Source of the DNA: Clostridium sp. D43t1_170807_H7
Lineage (GTDB): Bacteria; Bacillota; Clostridia; Clostridiales; Clostridiaceae
Length of the DNA: 64,000 nucleotides
Reading direction: 5' to 3'
Assembly (NCBI RefSeq): GCF_015555905.1
Contig: NZ_JADNLK010000009.1
Span: 54,104 to 118,103, forward strand
Part shown: positions 45,463 through 54,224 of the stretch, in pieces
Numbering within the stretch: the first letter of the stretch is position 1
How the letters are laid out: each line of letters begins with the position of its first letter
Position numbers and translations under genes: made by a program
The notes under the pieces: generated by a model
Databases searched by the model: none
Told to the model about the DNA's origin: nothing
The model's input: the letters and a program-made list of their open reading frames with translations, nothing else

Positions 45463-45512
45463 AGTTAATTACTTATATAATTAACTATATGACTATTAAA
45501 GTGTTTTGTCAA
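45463..45512 (-). promoter_or_regulatory. Promoter and palindromic operator of the GntR-ABC operon
   Basis: On the minus strand TTGACA (45507-45512) and TATAGT (45484-45489) are 17 bases apart. A perfect palindrome AGTTAATTA-cttata-TAATTAACT (45463-45486) overlaps the -10 region and start site, an ideal place for GntR repression. Confidence 0.78.
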
Positions 45513-45640
45513 TATTTTACTGTATTTTTTTTCTAAAATTATAAAAACCTTTATATTAAATTTCTTTTTATTTCTTATTTCTATATTATTTATTGTATAA
45601 TATAAACATTGCTATTTTAAAATTGAAAGGAGCATTATCA

Positions 45641-46198
45641 ATGAAAGAATTAGAAACTAGAGTAATGGATATCGACGTTGATGATATTAGAAATAAAATG
45701 GAATCTTTAGGTGCAATTAAGATTAAATCTGAAGATCAAGTTAATGAAATATATGATTTTGAAGATGGTAGACTTTTAACTGCCAAAGGATATGCTAGAG
45801 TTAGAACTACTATCGATAGGCTTACTGGAAAAGAAACTGTCTTTATGACTACTAAAAAAATGTTAAGTCAAGGTACATTTAAAGTCATGGAAGAAAATGA
45901 AACTATAGTAGAAGATGGAGAAATGGCTAGAAGAATATTTAAATCTTTAGGGCTTGTACTCCAAGAATCTATTTCTAAATATAGAGAAAGTTATAAAATT
46001 AATGATTCTTTAATTGAAATTGATATTAATGATAAAAATTTTTGCCCATTTCCTTATTTAGAAATTGAAACTACTTCTGAGGAAAAACTTGAAGAAACTC
46101 TAAAATTAATTGGATACACTTTAGCTGATACTACATCTAAAACTATCTATGAAATTTTAGCTGAAAGAGGAATTGAAGGTAAAATTAAAGGAAGATAA
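45641..46198 (+). CDS. CYTH domain protein (class IV adenylate cyclase-like)
   Basis: 185 residues. The CYTH signature appears at the start as ELETRVMDID (EXEXK-type, here E-E-R) with the later RVRTT, KKM and EIDIND segments lining the tunnel. Such proteins hydrolyse or bind triphosphates (thiamine triphosphate, inorganic triphosphate) or make cAMP. The frame extends to 45593, but GAAAGGAG sits just before the ATG at 45641. Convergent with the deacetylase gene across a shared terminator. Confidence 0.85.
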   Translation: MKELETRVMDIDVDDIRNKMESLGAIKIKSEDQVNEIYDFEDGRLLTAKGYARVRTTIDRLTGKETVFMTTKKMLSQGTFKVMEENETIVEDGEMARRIFKSLGLVLQESISKYRESYKINDSLIEIDINDKNFCPFPYLEIETTSEEKLEETLKLIGYTLADTTSKTIYEILAERGIEGKIKGR

Positions 46199-46200
46199 TA

Positions 46201-46232
46201 AAAAAATACCCACTTTCGTGGGCATTTTTTTA
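46201..46232. terminator. Bidirectional terminator after the CYTH gene
   Basis: AAAAAATACCCAC/GTGGGCATTTTTT stem with a TTTC loop. It overlaps the stop codon of the deacetylase gene by three bases. Confidence 0.92.
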
Positions 46233-47234
46233 TTTAATTGTTCTAAATTCAAAACCTTTGCTTTGTAAATATTCTATTATCCTTGGAAGAGCTTTAACTG
46301 TTTCTTCCTTTCCATATGTATCATGCATTAATAAAACTACACTATCTGCATTAGGTCCTAAAGCTTCAACTGTTTCTTTAGTACACTCTACTAACTGATC
46401 TGCATTTTTCTTTGAGCCTTCAGCATCCTTATCTAATGCATTCCAATCAACATTGTAATACCCATCCTTCTCCATTTCAGCTTTCATAGCTGTACGACCT
46501 TCCCATGACCAATATCCACCTGGTAATCTAATAACTCTTGTTGAGAAATCTTTACCTAATACTGCTTTCATTGAATTTTGACTTTTTTCAAGGTCTGATA
46601 CAATATTATTTACATTCATTACTCCATTAGGATATAGATATGAATAATCATGTCCGTATGTATGGTTACCTATTGCATGTCCTCTCTTAACTTCTTCTTT
46701 TAATACCTGTTTGGCTTGATCATTCTTATCTATTGATGATCCTAAAACAAAGAATGTTGCCTTAACATTATATTTATCTAATATATCTAATACTTGTGGA
46801 GTATTTGTTGTTGATGGTCCATCATCAAAAGTTAAATATACAACTTTTTTACCATCTGTTCTTACTGGATAATGTTTAGTTCCATTTAAAAGTCCTTTAG
46901 TATTTTCAGCAACCATGGCTGCATCATCTGCATTAGGATCTTCCTCAAATGATAGATATCCACTATTATCTAACTTATTATTATCCACTTTATCTTTGTC
47001 ATTTGCTTCATCTTTATTATTTTCTAATTCATTTTTATTATTAGATTCTGTATTATCACTTGTCCCATCTTTATTATCATTGGGATTTGTAATTTGTACA
47101 TTTTCTTGTTGATGTTTAGGAATAAATTTTATACCTACAAATATTCCAACTACCATTAAAATACCTGCTAGTAAAATTTCTTGATTTCTTTTTCTTTTTT
47201 TCTTTCTGTTAACTCTTTTCCTTCTTTGACCCAT
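46230..47234 (-). CDS. Membrane-anchored polysaccharide deacetylase, copy 1
   Basis: 334 residues from the ATG at 47234 (MGQRRKR), which follows a GGAGGAAAG site; the longer frame start lies before that site. A basic N-terminus precedes one transmembrane anchor (about 19-37) and an Asn/Asp/Lys-rich spacer. The NodB domain (about 130-330) shows VVYLTFDDGPS with catalytic Asp, HAIGNHTYGHDY (metal histidines), RLPGGYWSW, and LLMHDTYGKEETV. It acts outside the cell on peptidoglycan or another GlcNAc polymer. Confidence 0.9.
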   Translation of the reverse strand: MGQRRKRVNRKKKRKRNQEILLAGILMVVGIFVGIKFIPKHQQENVQITNPNDNKDGTSDNTESNNKNELENNKDEANDKDKVDNNKLDNSGYLSFEEDPNADDAAMVAENTKGLLNGTKHYPVRTDGKKVVYLTFDDGPSTTNTPQVLDILDKYNVKATFFVLGSSIDKNDQAKQVLKEEVKRGHAIGNHTYGHDYSYLYPNGVMNVNNIVSDLEKSQNSMKAVLGKDFSTRVIRLPGGYWSWEGRTAMKAEMEKDGYYNVDWNALDKDAEGSKKNADQLVECTKETVEALGPNADSVVLLMHDTYGKEETVKALPRIIEYLQSKGFEFRTIK

Positions 47235-47396
47235 GATTCTATACTTTCCTCCACATTTTATATTTTTCAATTATCTTATCTAAATATAAATTTCTTTACC
47301 TTACATTTATTTTTTCTTTAATACTAATATACATCATACACATAGGCAAATTCGTTACAAAAGTGTTACAAATTAATTTCATCCCCAAAACATAAT

Positions 47397-47420
47397 AGGG
47401 ACAAGTTGAAACTCATCCCT
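47397..47420 (-). terminator. Possible terminator between the two deacetylase genes
   Basis: AGGGA-tg-AGTT/AACT-tg-TCCCT stem just after the copy 2 stop codon, followed by a modest T-rich stretch. The weak T run makes termination efficiency uncertain. Confidence 0.5.
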
Positions 47421-47438
47421 TTAACCTTAATTTTATTA

Positions 47439-48437
47439 TTACTTAATAGTTCTAAATTCAAATCCCTTTTCTTGAAAATACTCTATTATTTGTGGAAGTG
47501 CTTTTACTGTTTCTTCTTTTCCATATGTATCATGCATCAGAAGAACAATACTATCTGCATCAGGTCCTAATGCCTCAACAGTTTCTTTAGTACTTTGTAA
47601 TAATTCATCTGCATTCTTCTGCTTGCCTTCAGCATCTTTATTTAATGCATTCCAGTCTACATTGTAGTATCCATTCTGCTCCATAGATTCTTTCATAGCA
47701 GTACGACCTTCCCATGACCAGTATCCACCTGGGAATCTAATAACTCTTGTTGAAAAATCCTCACCTAATACTTCCTTCATTATACTATTATTTTTCTCAA
47801 TATCTGATATAATATTATCCACATTCATAGTTCTATTAGGATATAAATATGAATAATCATGACTATATGTATGATTAGCTATAGCATGTCCTCTTTTAGC
47901 TGTTTCTTTTAATATGTTTTTTGCTTCTTCATTTCCCTCAATTGATTTTCCTAAAGTAAAAAATGTTGCTTTCACATTATATCTATCTAATACATCTAAT
48001 ATTTCAGGAGTATTAGTTGTTGACGGTCCATCATCAAAAGTTAAATAAACAACTTTTTTACCATCTGTTCTTACTGGATAATGTTTAGTTCCATTTAAAA
48101 GCCCTTTAGTATTTTCAGCAACCATAGCTGCATCATCTGCATTAGGATCTTCTTCAAATGATAAGTAACCACTATTATCTACTATGTTACCTTCTACTTC
48201 TTCAGAATTACCTGTTACCTCTTTATCCTCAGAACTCCCCTCTACTTCCTTATCCTGAGAGTTTGTTTCTTCATTAGGTTTTGTGGTAACTTGTACATTT
48301 CCTTTATTCTGTTTTAGAACAAGCTTAGTTCCTATAACTGCTGAACTAATTATTAAAGCACATGTAATTAATATAATAATGTTTTTTTTCTTTTTTTGTT
48401 TTCTGTATCTACCTCTATTAGATCTTTTTTTTTGCAT
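47439..48437 (-). CDS. Membrane-anchored polysaccharide deacetylase, copy 2
   Basis: 332 residues with the same architecture as copy 1: basic start, one anchor segment (about 19-38), a Glu/Ser-rich spacer instead of the Asn/Asp-rich one, then the NodB domain with TFDDGPS, HAIANHTYSHDY, RFPGGYWSW and LLMHDTYGKEE. The block from SGYLSFEEDPN to TFDDGPSTTNTP is nearly identical in the two proteins. A recent tandem duplication or gene conversion is likely. Confidence 0.9.
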   Translation of the reverse strand: MQKKRSNRGRYRKQKKKKNIIILITCALIISSAVIGTKLVLKQNKGNVQVTTKPNEETNSQDKEVEGSSEDKEVTGNSEEVEGNIVDNSGYLSFEEDPNADDAAMVAENTKGLLNGTKHYPVRTDGKKVVYLTFDDGPSTTNTPEILDVLDRYNVKATFFTLGKSIEGNEEAKNILKETAKRGHAIANHTYSHDYSYLYPNRTMNVDNIISDIEKNNSIMKEVLGEDFSTRVIRFPGGYWSWEGRTAMKESMEQNGYYNVDWNALNKDAEGKQKNADELLQSTKETVEALGPDADSIVLLMHDTYGKEETVKALPQIIEYFQEKGFEFRTIK

Positions 48438-48717
48438 TATTACCCTACCCCCTATTTTTTTACATTACATCATTACTTTTACTAATATAATAACACATCT
48501 GAAAATATTCTTCCAAAATTCTTTTATTAAATTTAGATACTATTTCTCTTTAATAATCTTATAAAAAATAAAGACGGAAAGCTTTTACTTACCATCTCTA
48601 TCCTATATTTTATACCTAATTTTCAAAACTATTTATTCACATGTTCTCATGTTATATTCATCTCTTTTTAATTCTTCCTAATCATAAGTTTTTTAGTTTC
48701 TCTTCATTTAAAATTAA

Positions 48718-49215
48718 CTAATTATCAGATAAAGGTACACCATCTGCATCTGTAGTTATTGTAGTACCACATAATATAAGTATTCCTTCAATAAATCCCC
48801 AAAGACTACCTGCACCACAAGTTAAAATAGTAACTACAATTTGTAGAATCCCTATTCCTACATATCCTAAATAAAATCTATGAATTCCAAGCCCACCTAC
48901 TAAAATTCCTAATATTCCTGCTGCAACCCTAGATTTTGGTCTTTTTGCTACATAATTTAAATTATAATTTTGATTATTGTAATTATTAGAATAACCTTGA
49001 TTGTTATTTGCAGAATAATTTTGATTGTTATAAGTATCTTTCTTTAAATCTTCATTATAATTTTCTATAACATTTCCACAATTGCTACAAGTGGCTTCAT
49101 TTACCTTTACTCCACATCTATCACAATATCCTTGTCCTTCACCTGATTTAAAACCACAATTAAAACAAAAGTTAACACCTTCATTTAATTTTTCTCCACA
49201 ATTCTTACAATACAT
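48718..49215 (-). CDS. Zinc-ribbon TM2 domain protein
   Basis: 165 residues. Three CxxC pairs (MYCKNCGEKL, FCFNCGF, YCDRCGVKV...CSNCGN) form N-terminal zinc ribbons. An Asn/Tyr-rich spacer with repeated NNQ.Y.NN units covers about 58-88. The C-terminal TM2 module has two transmembrane helices with GGLGIHRFYLGYVGIGILQ and CGAGSLWGFIEGI. TM2 proteins are common and uncharacterised. Transcribed alone. Confidence 0.85.
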   Translation of the reverse strand: MYCKNCGEKLNEGVNFCFNCGFKSGEGQGYCDRCGVKVNEATCSNCGNVIENYNEDLKKDTYNNQNYSANNNQGYSNNYNNQNYNLNYVAKRPKSRVAAGILGILVGGLGIHRFYLGYVGIGILQIVVTILTCGAGSLWGFIEGILILCGTTITTDADGVPLSDN

Positions 49216-49347
49216 ATTACCTTCCCCCTTAAATATATATATAAATATTATACAGTATCAATTTAAAGCATATCCATATATTTTATATATATATTCCATT
49301 ATTATTAATATTTATTCTTAAAAAGATTATTCCTAATATAATAATAA

Positions 49348-49378
49348 CAAAAAACCTAAGATACTATTACCTAGGTTC
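49348..49378 (-). terminator. Intrinsic terminator of the large FUSC gene
   Basis: AACCTAGG/CTTAGGTT-type stem followed on the minus strand by TTTTTTGTT. Confidence 0.82.
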
Positions 49379-49413
49379 TTGTTTACTTCTATATTAAATT
49401 ATTAACTTTTCTA

Positions 49414-51333
49414 TTATATAGTCTCTTTAGCTAATACTTTACTAACTTCTTTTATTTCTGATAAAACCCCTCTTATACTTGAAAAAATTATCTTATTATC
49501 AATTCCATTTGCTGAATTTATATGTTCTTCTACATTTTTTATTGCTTTATTAATATCTATATTCTGTATATTTGATAACAACTTTAAATCTTCAACCATA
49601 TGTTCAACATTATTATTTTTAATTTCATTTATTCTTACTAATGTATATAATTGATAAATATCAATAATTAAAATTCTCAATTTATCAAAGTAACTACTAT
49701 ACTCTTCTGTAATAGAGTCACCGTTATTAACCGCTAATCTTTCTTCTATCATAGTAGTTACAAGTAATAATGTATCCATTTCATGAGTATTATCATTTTT
49801 ATTAATTGCTTCCTCATATACTTCATTTAACATTCCATAAAGAACTTCCCTATAGGTACCTAAAAGTTCTTTATTTGCATCTTTCATTCTTACAGGTAAT
49901 ACAAATCTATTAATGATAATAGCTATTATAGTACCTAATATAACAAATACTATCCTATCGATAGTTAATACTACCGCTCCTCCAGTCATAGCAGCTGCAC
50001 CAATTGCACATATTGTAGTACAAATAGTTCCATATCTATATGTTGAAGTATATGATCTTAAATAACCTGCAACCATTATTATTAACATTCTAATTAACGT
50101 ATTTTTAAATATTGTAAATGATATAACTATTATAGCTCCACCAACTAAAGTTGCAAACATTCTATCTCTTAGCTTTTTCTTTGATAATTCATATATAGGA
50201 ATTATTATTGCAAATGCTGTGAAGTATATCCATCTACCTTCTGGTAATTTAAAATAATCTGCAATAAAAACAGCAATAGTTATTCCCAAAGATACTCTAA
50301 TAGCATAAGAAAACTTTACTGATTTTGTATAAAACTCCTTCTTATGAATATTAACCATTTTATAAGTTTCTGGTATATCTTTACAAGCTTTTATAGTATT
50401 ATAATTTTCTTTACCTAATGATTTTAATTCTTCTAAAGATATATTTAACATATTAATAGTATTTAATATTCTTAAGCTAATTACGTCATAAATATTATCT
50501 TTTCTATAGTTATTTAGTATTTTACTTATAGTACCCGTAATATTTTTTAAATCATCTTCTTTTCCTAAACTACCCTTTAACTCTTTCAAACAAATTATTA
50601 AGTCATTTAATACTTGTTTGTTAGTAGTATTTTCATCTAATAAATTTGATAACTTTTCTAGAATTATAACAATATTTAATTTTATTCTACCTTCTTCTGT
50701 TACATAAAAGTTATCTTTTCTATTATCATAAATAATTTTTCTAAACTCATTAGCATTACTTTTTATTGCTTTGTTTATTTCGTTTTTATCTCCATTGTTA
50801 TTTATCTTTGTTATAAGATTATCGCAAATACCACCTATTAACTTATTTCCAACTTTAGTAGTTTTATTTTTATTAACAACAAATTGTATTAACATAATTC
50901 CAATTGGTGCTACTAAAAGGGAAAGCAGTCTCATTGGTAATTCAGCTGCAGTAATAGGAGTAGCTAATAAAAACATATATTGTAATGTAAATGGTAAATA
51001 TACCGGTGATTTTAAATTATAATAAAAGGTATAAGCTATTACAAATATACCTATGAAATTTATTGGTATAGCTGCCCATATATTAAGATTTGCTAAATAT
51101 GTAAATATGCCTATTCCTAAGTTTATTATAAGCAACTTCACTAAATTTTTTCCTGGAGAAACAGTAAGATTAATTTGGGTAAGCATTAATATTGCTGTTA
51201 TGCCCATTACTCCAACAAGTATATTTTTATCTCCAAAAATAATTTTAAATGTTATTACAAATGCCATTATAAAAACATATAAAATAGTCTGTGATATAAT
51301 AAATTGCTTAGTTATTTTTGTCTTTCCAGCCAA
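49414..51333 (-). CDS. FUSC family aromatic acid exporter-like protein, large
   Basis: 639 residues. N-terminal membrane block of five or six helices (about 10-155), a cytoplasmic helical region (about 160-335), a second membrane block (about 340-475) starting KSVKFSYAIRVSLGITIAVF and containing LPEGRWIYFTAFAI and LRDRMFATLVGGAI, then a C-terminal helical tail. The overall plan is that of YccS/YhfK-type efflux proteins. The block order matches the 342-residue relative at 25.3 kb, which lacks the central and terminal helical parts. Confidence 0.85.
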   Translation of the reverse strand: MAGKTKITKQFIISQTILYVFIMAFVITFKIIFGDKNILVGVMGITAILMLTQINLTVSPGKNLVKLLIINLGIGIFTYLANLNIWAAIPINFIGIFVIAYTFYYNLKSPVYLPFTLQYMFLLATPITAAELPMRLLSLLVAPIGIMLIQFVVNKNKTTKVGNKLIGGICDNLITKINNNGDKNEINKAIKSNANEFRKIIYDNRKDNFYVTEEGRIKLNIVIILEKLSNLLDENTTNKQVLNDLIICLKELKGSLGKEDDLKNITGTISKILNNYRKDNIYDVISLRILNTINMLNISLEELKSLGKENYNTIKACKDIPETYKMVNIHKKEFYTKSVKFSYAIRVSLGITIAVFIADYFKLPEGRWIYFTAFAIIIPIYELSKKKLRDRMFATLVGGAIIVISFTIFKNTLIRMLIIMVAGYLRSYTSTYRYGTICTTICAIGAAAMTGGAVVLTIDRIVFVILGTIIAIIINRFVLPVRMKDANKELLGTYREVLYGMLNEVYEEAINKNDNTHEMDTLLLVTTMIEERLAVNNGDSITEEYSSYFDKLRILIIDIYQLYTLVRINEIKNNNVEHMVEDLKLLSNIQNIDINKAIKNVEEHINSANGIDNKIIFSSIRGVLSEIKEVSKVLAKETI

Positions 51334-51514
51334 TGTAACCTCTCCCTTTCCTAATAAATATGCAAGAAATAATTCTACTCTAAATTTAATCTTATATTAA
51401 TTTCATTCTTTTATAGTATTTTCTTGTGTTGCTATACTTTTTACTAATAAGCGATTTCACTTATATTATTCTCTTATAACTATAAAATTATTAGTATTTT
51501 TACTTATAAATGCT

Positions 51515-51553
51515 AAAAAGATGATTGCTATTAACTATAACAACCATCTTTTC
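51515..51553 (-). terminator. Intrinsic terminator at the end of the aromatic operon
   Basis: AAAAGATGGTTG/CAATCATCTTTTT stem ending in a T run, 12 bases after the tyrA stop codon. Confidence 0.88.
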
Positions 51554-51564
51554 TAATTAATATA

Positions 51565-52398
51565 TTATAATTTTTCTCTTCTTAAAGAAGATTTAATAAA
51601 CAACTCTTGTAAAGCTTCTTTATCCTCATTTTCCAAACAACTTTTAATTTTATCTAGTTCTTCTTCAAAATTATAAATTGCTTGTAATAAATTTTCTTTA
51701 TTACCTAGAAATAATTGACTCCATAAAGATTCATTGATATTTGCAATTCTAGTTAAGTCTCTATAACTATCTCCTATAAACTCCCCTGTATTTCTGCCTT
51801 CAATATCACTATTTATAAGAGCTACAGCTAAAGCATGAGGTAATTGACTGGTAAATGCTATCATTTCATCATGATATTTAGGACATATTCTTTTTATATG
51901 CTTAAATCCCATTTTATATGCTAAGTTTTCTATTAAATCTAAATTTTCATCCTTATTTCTATCTGTTACTGTAATTAAAAAGTTTGCACCTTTAAATACT
52001 TGATTTGTCGCATAATCTATACCTTTTTTCTCCCTTCCAGCCATTGGATGAGCAAAAACAAAATCAATATTTTCTGGTAATATTTTTGTTATCTCATTAA
52101 TAAATAACTGCTTAATTCCTGTAACATCCGTAATTACCGCTCCATCTTTAAAATGCTCTTTATTATTAATTATAAAATCTTTAACCAAATTAGGGTAAAC
52201 AGCTAATACAATTAAATCAGCATCTTGGATTATTTCCTTCTCGTCTTCATAGCCCTCTTTAATAATCCCTAAAGACTTCGCCTTTCTTAAAGTTTCTGTA
52301 TTCTTATCTATACCATAAACTTCTGTATATCCAGCTTCCTTAAGTGCCATTGCATATCCACCACCAATAACACCAAGCCCCACAATAACTATTCTCAT
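51565..52398 (-). CDS. tyrA: Prephenate dehydrogenase
   Basis: Oxidative decarboxylation of prephenate to 4-hydroxyphenylpyruvate for tyrosine; 277 residues. The NAD-binding motif VGLGVIGGGYAMALK starts at residue 6. FAHPMAGREKKG contains the catalytic His region and HDEMIAFTSQLPHALAVAL the conserved substrate His. The start is set at MRIVIV (52398), which follows GGGGG; the longer frame adds an unlikely MPLNNGG. There is no ACT domain. Last gene of the aromatic operon. Confidence 0.95.
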   Translation of the reverse strand: MRIVIVGLGVIGGGYAMALKEAGYTEVYGIDKNTETLRKAKSLGIIKEGYEDEKEIIQDADLIVLAVYPNLVKDFIINNKEHFKDGAVITDVTGIKQLFINEITKILPENIDFVFAHPMAGREKKGIDYATNQVFKGANFLITVTDRNKDENLDLIENLAYKMGFKHIKRICPKYHDEMIAFTSQLPHALAVALINSDIEGRNTGEFIGDSYRDLTRIANINESLWSQLFLGNKENLLQAIYNFEEELDKIKSCLENEDKEALQELFIKSSLRREKL

Positions 52399-52427
52399 AA
52401 TACCCCCATTATTTAGTGGCAAGTTTC

Positions 52428-52524
52428 AAGTGACAAGTTAAGGTTGAAACTCCCAAAGGAGTTTCTGAAATATATTTTTTCTAAAAGTATGACTTAGCAG
52501 ACTTTTTTCCTCAACTTGTCACTT
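52428..52524. repeat. Intercistronic hairpin with heptad repeats (aroF2-tyrA)
   Basis: AAGTGACAAGTT (52428-52439) pairs perfectly with AACTTGTCACTT (52513-52524). Inside is a second stem GAAACTCC-caaa-GGAGTTTC (52446-52465). On the aroF2 side the arm is part of four tandem heptads of type ACTTGTC (about 52514-52543) that begin at the aroF2 stop codon. Transcripts from aroF2 to tyrA must pass it. Confidence 0.78.
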
Positions 52525-52542
52525 ATCACTTGTCACTTGTCA

Positions 52543-53556
52543 CTATAAAACCTTTCCTTCCATTTCAGCTAAAACTTTTACCTTTTTCATTATTGTATCA
52601 AACAATTCTGGTTTTACTGATTGTTGGCCATCACTTAATGCATGTTGTGGGTCATTATGAACCTCTATCATAAGTCCATCTGCACCTGCTGCTATTGCTG
52701 CTTTTGCTAGTGGCTCTACTAAGTACCAATATCCTGAAGCATGACTTGGATCGACTATTACTGGTAAGTGAGATAACTTTTTAATTACTGGTATTGCACT
52801 TAGATCTAAAGTATTTCTAGTGTATCCTTCATAAGTTCTTATTCCTCTCTCACAAAGAATTACATTTTCATTTCCACCAGCCATTATATATTCAGCACTC
52901 ATAAGCCATTCTTCTATAGTTGAAGATAATCCTCTCTTTAATAAAATTGGCTTATTAGTTTTACCAAGTTGCTTTAATAAATCAAAGTTTTGCATATTTC
53001 TTGCCCCAACTTGAATTACATCAACATCTCTTACAAATTCATCTATATAATTAGTAGACATTATTTCTGTTACTATTGAAAGTCCTGTTTCTTCCTTAGC
53101 ACGCTTTAATAATCTTAATCCCTCAAGCTCTAATCCTTGAAAACTATAAGGTGAAGTTCTTGGCTTAAAAGCTCCTCCTCTTAAGAAGTTGGCTCCTGAT
53201 GCTTTAACAGACTTAGCTATTTCTATTATTTGTTCTTCACTTTCAACAGAACATGGTCCAGCCATAATACCTAAGTGATTTCCACCAACTAGAGTTCCAT
53301 TTACATTAATAACTGTATCTTCTGGCTTAAATAATCTATTTGCCTTTTTAAAAGGCTCCTCAACTTTTAATATTTTATCTACTCCATTAAAAGTTAATAT
53401 ACTATTTGAATCTATACTTCTAGTATCTCCTACAACACCTATTATACAGAAAGTTTCACCTTGAGAAAGGTGAGTTCCTAACCCCTGTTTAGTTAATTCA
53501 TTTTTTACATCAGCAACTTCTCTTTCGCTACATTTAGGATTCATTACAATAATCAT
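52543..53556 (-). CDS. aroF: 3-deoxy-7-phosphoheptulonate (DAHP) synthase, second copy
   Basis: First committed step of the shikimate pathway (PEP plus erythrose-4-phosphate to DAHP). 337 residues from the ATG at 53556 (MIIVMNPK), chosen because it aligns with its paralogue at 59.8 kb. The N-terminal regulatory ferredoxin-like domain (1-75) is that of type I beta enzymes. The barrel shows [50 protein letters not shown], and DPSHASGYW. It is about 70% identical to the first copy by eye and lies in the same operon, which suggests separate feedback control. Confidence 0.94.
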   Translation of the reverse strand: MIIVMNPKCSEREVADVKNELTKQGLGTHLSQGETFCIIGVVGDTRSIDSNSILTFNGVDKILKVEEPFKKANRLFKPEDTVINVNGTLVGGNHLGIMAGPCSVESEEQIIEIAKSVKASGANFLRGGAFKPRTSPYSFQGLELEGLRLLKRAKEETGLSIVTEIMSTNYIDEFVRDVDVIQVGARNMQNFDLLKQLGKTNKPILLKRGLSSTIEEWLMSAEYIMAGGNENVILCERGIRTYEGYTRNTLDLSAIPVIKKLSHLPVIVDPSHASGYWYLVEPLAKAAIAAGADGLMIEVHNDPQHALSDGQQSVKPELFDTIMKKVKVLAEMEGKVL

Positions 53557-53600
53557 TTCTACCATACCTCCATACTTCATTTAGTTTCAAGTTAAGAGCG

Positions 53601-53700
53601 GCAAGTGACAAGTTAATGTTTAAACTTCTAAGTAAGTTTCTTAAATTATGTTTTTCAAAATTCAGCCTAAGCTGAATTTCCACCTTAACTTGTCACTTGC
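53601..53700. repeat. Intercistronic hairpin with heptad repeats (aroK-aroF2)
   Basis: GCAAGTGACAAGTTAA (53601-53616) pairs perfectly with TTAACTTGTCACTTGC (53685-53700). Inner stems are AAACTT/AAGTTT and TTCAGC/GCTGAA. The arm continues into CACTTGC-TACTTGC-CACTTGT heptads that end at the aroK stop codon. Same plan as the aroF2-tyrA spacer. Confidence 0.78.
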
Positions 53701-53713
53701 TACTTGCCACTTG

Positions 53714-54214
53714 TCACTCTCTAAGTTTTGCTATTTTATTAACGACCTCTTCTAGGCTTCCTATGTTTTCAACTCTATAATCACAATAGTTTTTATAAAG
53801 CTCATATCTTTCATCATATAATTTATATAATACTTCTTTACCATTTGCTAGTAAAGGTCTCTTTTCAACTTCTATATCTCCTAAGATATTTTCTACTGGT
53901 CTATCAATAAAAACTACTATAGAATTTTTCTTTAAATACTCTATATTTATTGCTTTTTTAACAACACCTCCACCTGAAGAAATAATTGTTTTTTCTTTTT
54001 CTCCAAGTTCTCTACAAGTTTCAGTTTCTATATTTCTGAAATAATCTTCACCAATTTTAAATAATTCAATAATAGTCTTTCCTTGCTTTTCTTCAATATA
54101 GTAATCCATATCTATAAATTTATAATTTAATTTATCTGAAAGCAAATTTCCTACTGTAGTCTTTCCACATCCAGGTAACCCTATTAGTGTAATACTCTTC
54201 TCCATATCCTTCAT
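53714..54214 (-). CDS. aroK: Shikimate kinase
   Basis: ATP-dependent 3-phosphorylation of shikimate; 166 residues. Walker A GLPGCGKTT is at residues 12-20. The shikimate site is DMDYYIEEKQGKTI, SSGGGVV binds substrate, and the lid contains KRPLL. The ATG follows AGGAGAG. Its terminal codons (CTT AGA GAG TGA) merge into a GTGACAAG-type repeat. Confidence 0.95.
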   Translation of the reverse strand: MKDMEKSITLIGLPGCGKTTVGNLLSDKLNYKFIDMDYYIEEKQGKTIIELFKIGEDYFRNIETETCRELGEKEKTIISSGGGVVKKAINIEYLKKNSIVVFIDRPVENILGDIEVEKRPLLANGKEVLYKLYDERYELYKNYCDYRVENIGSLEEVVNKIAKLRE

Positions 54215-54224
54215 ACTCTCTCTC

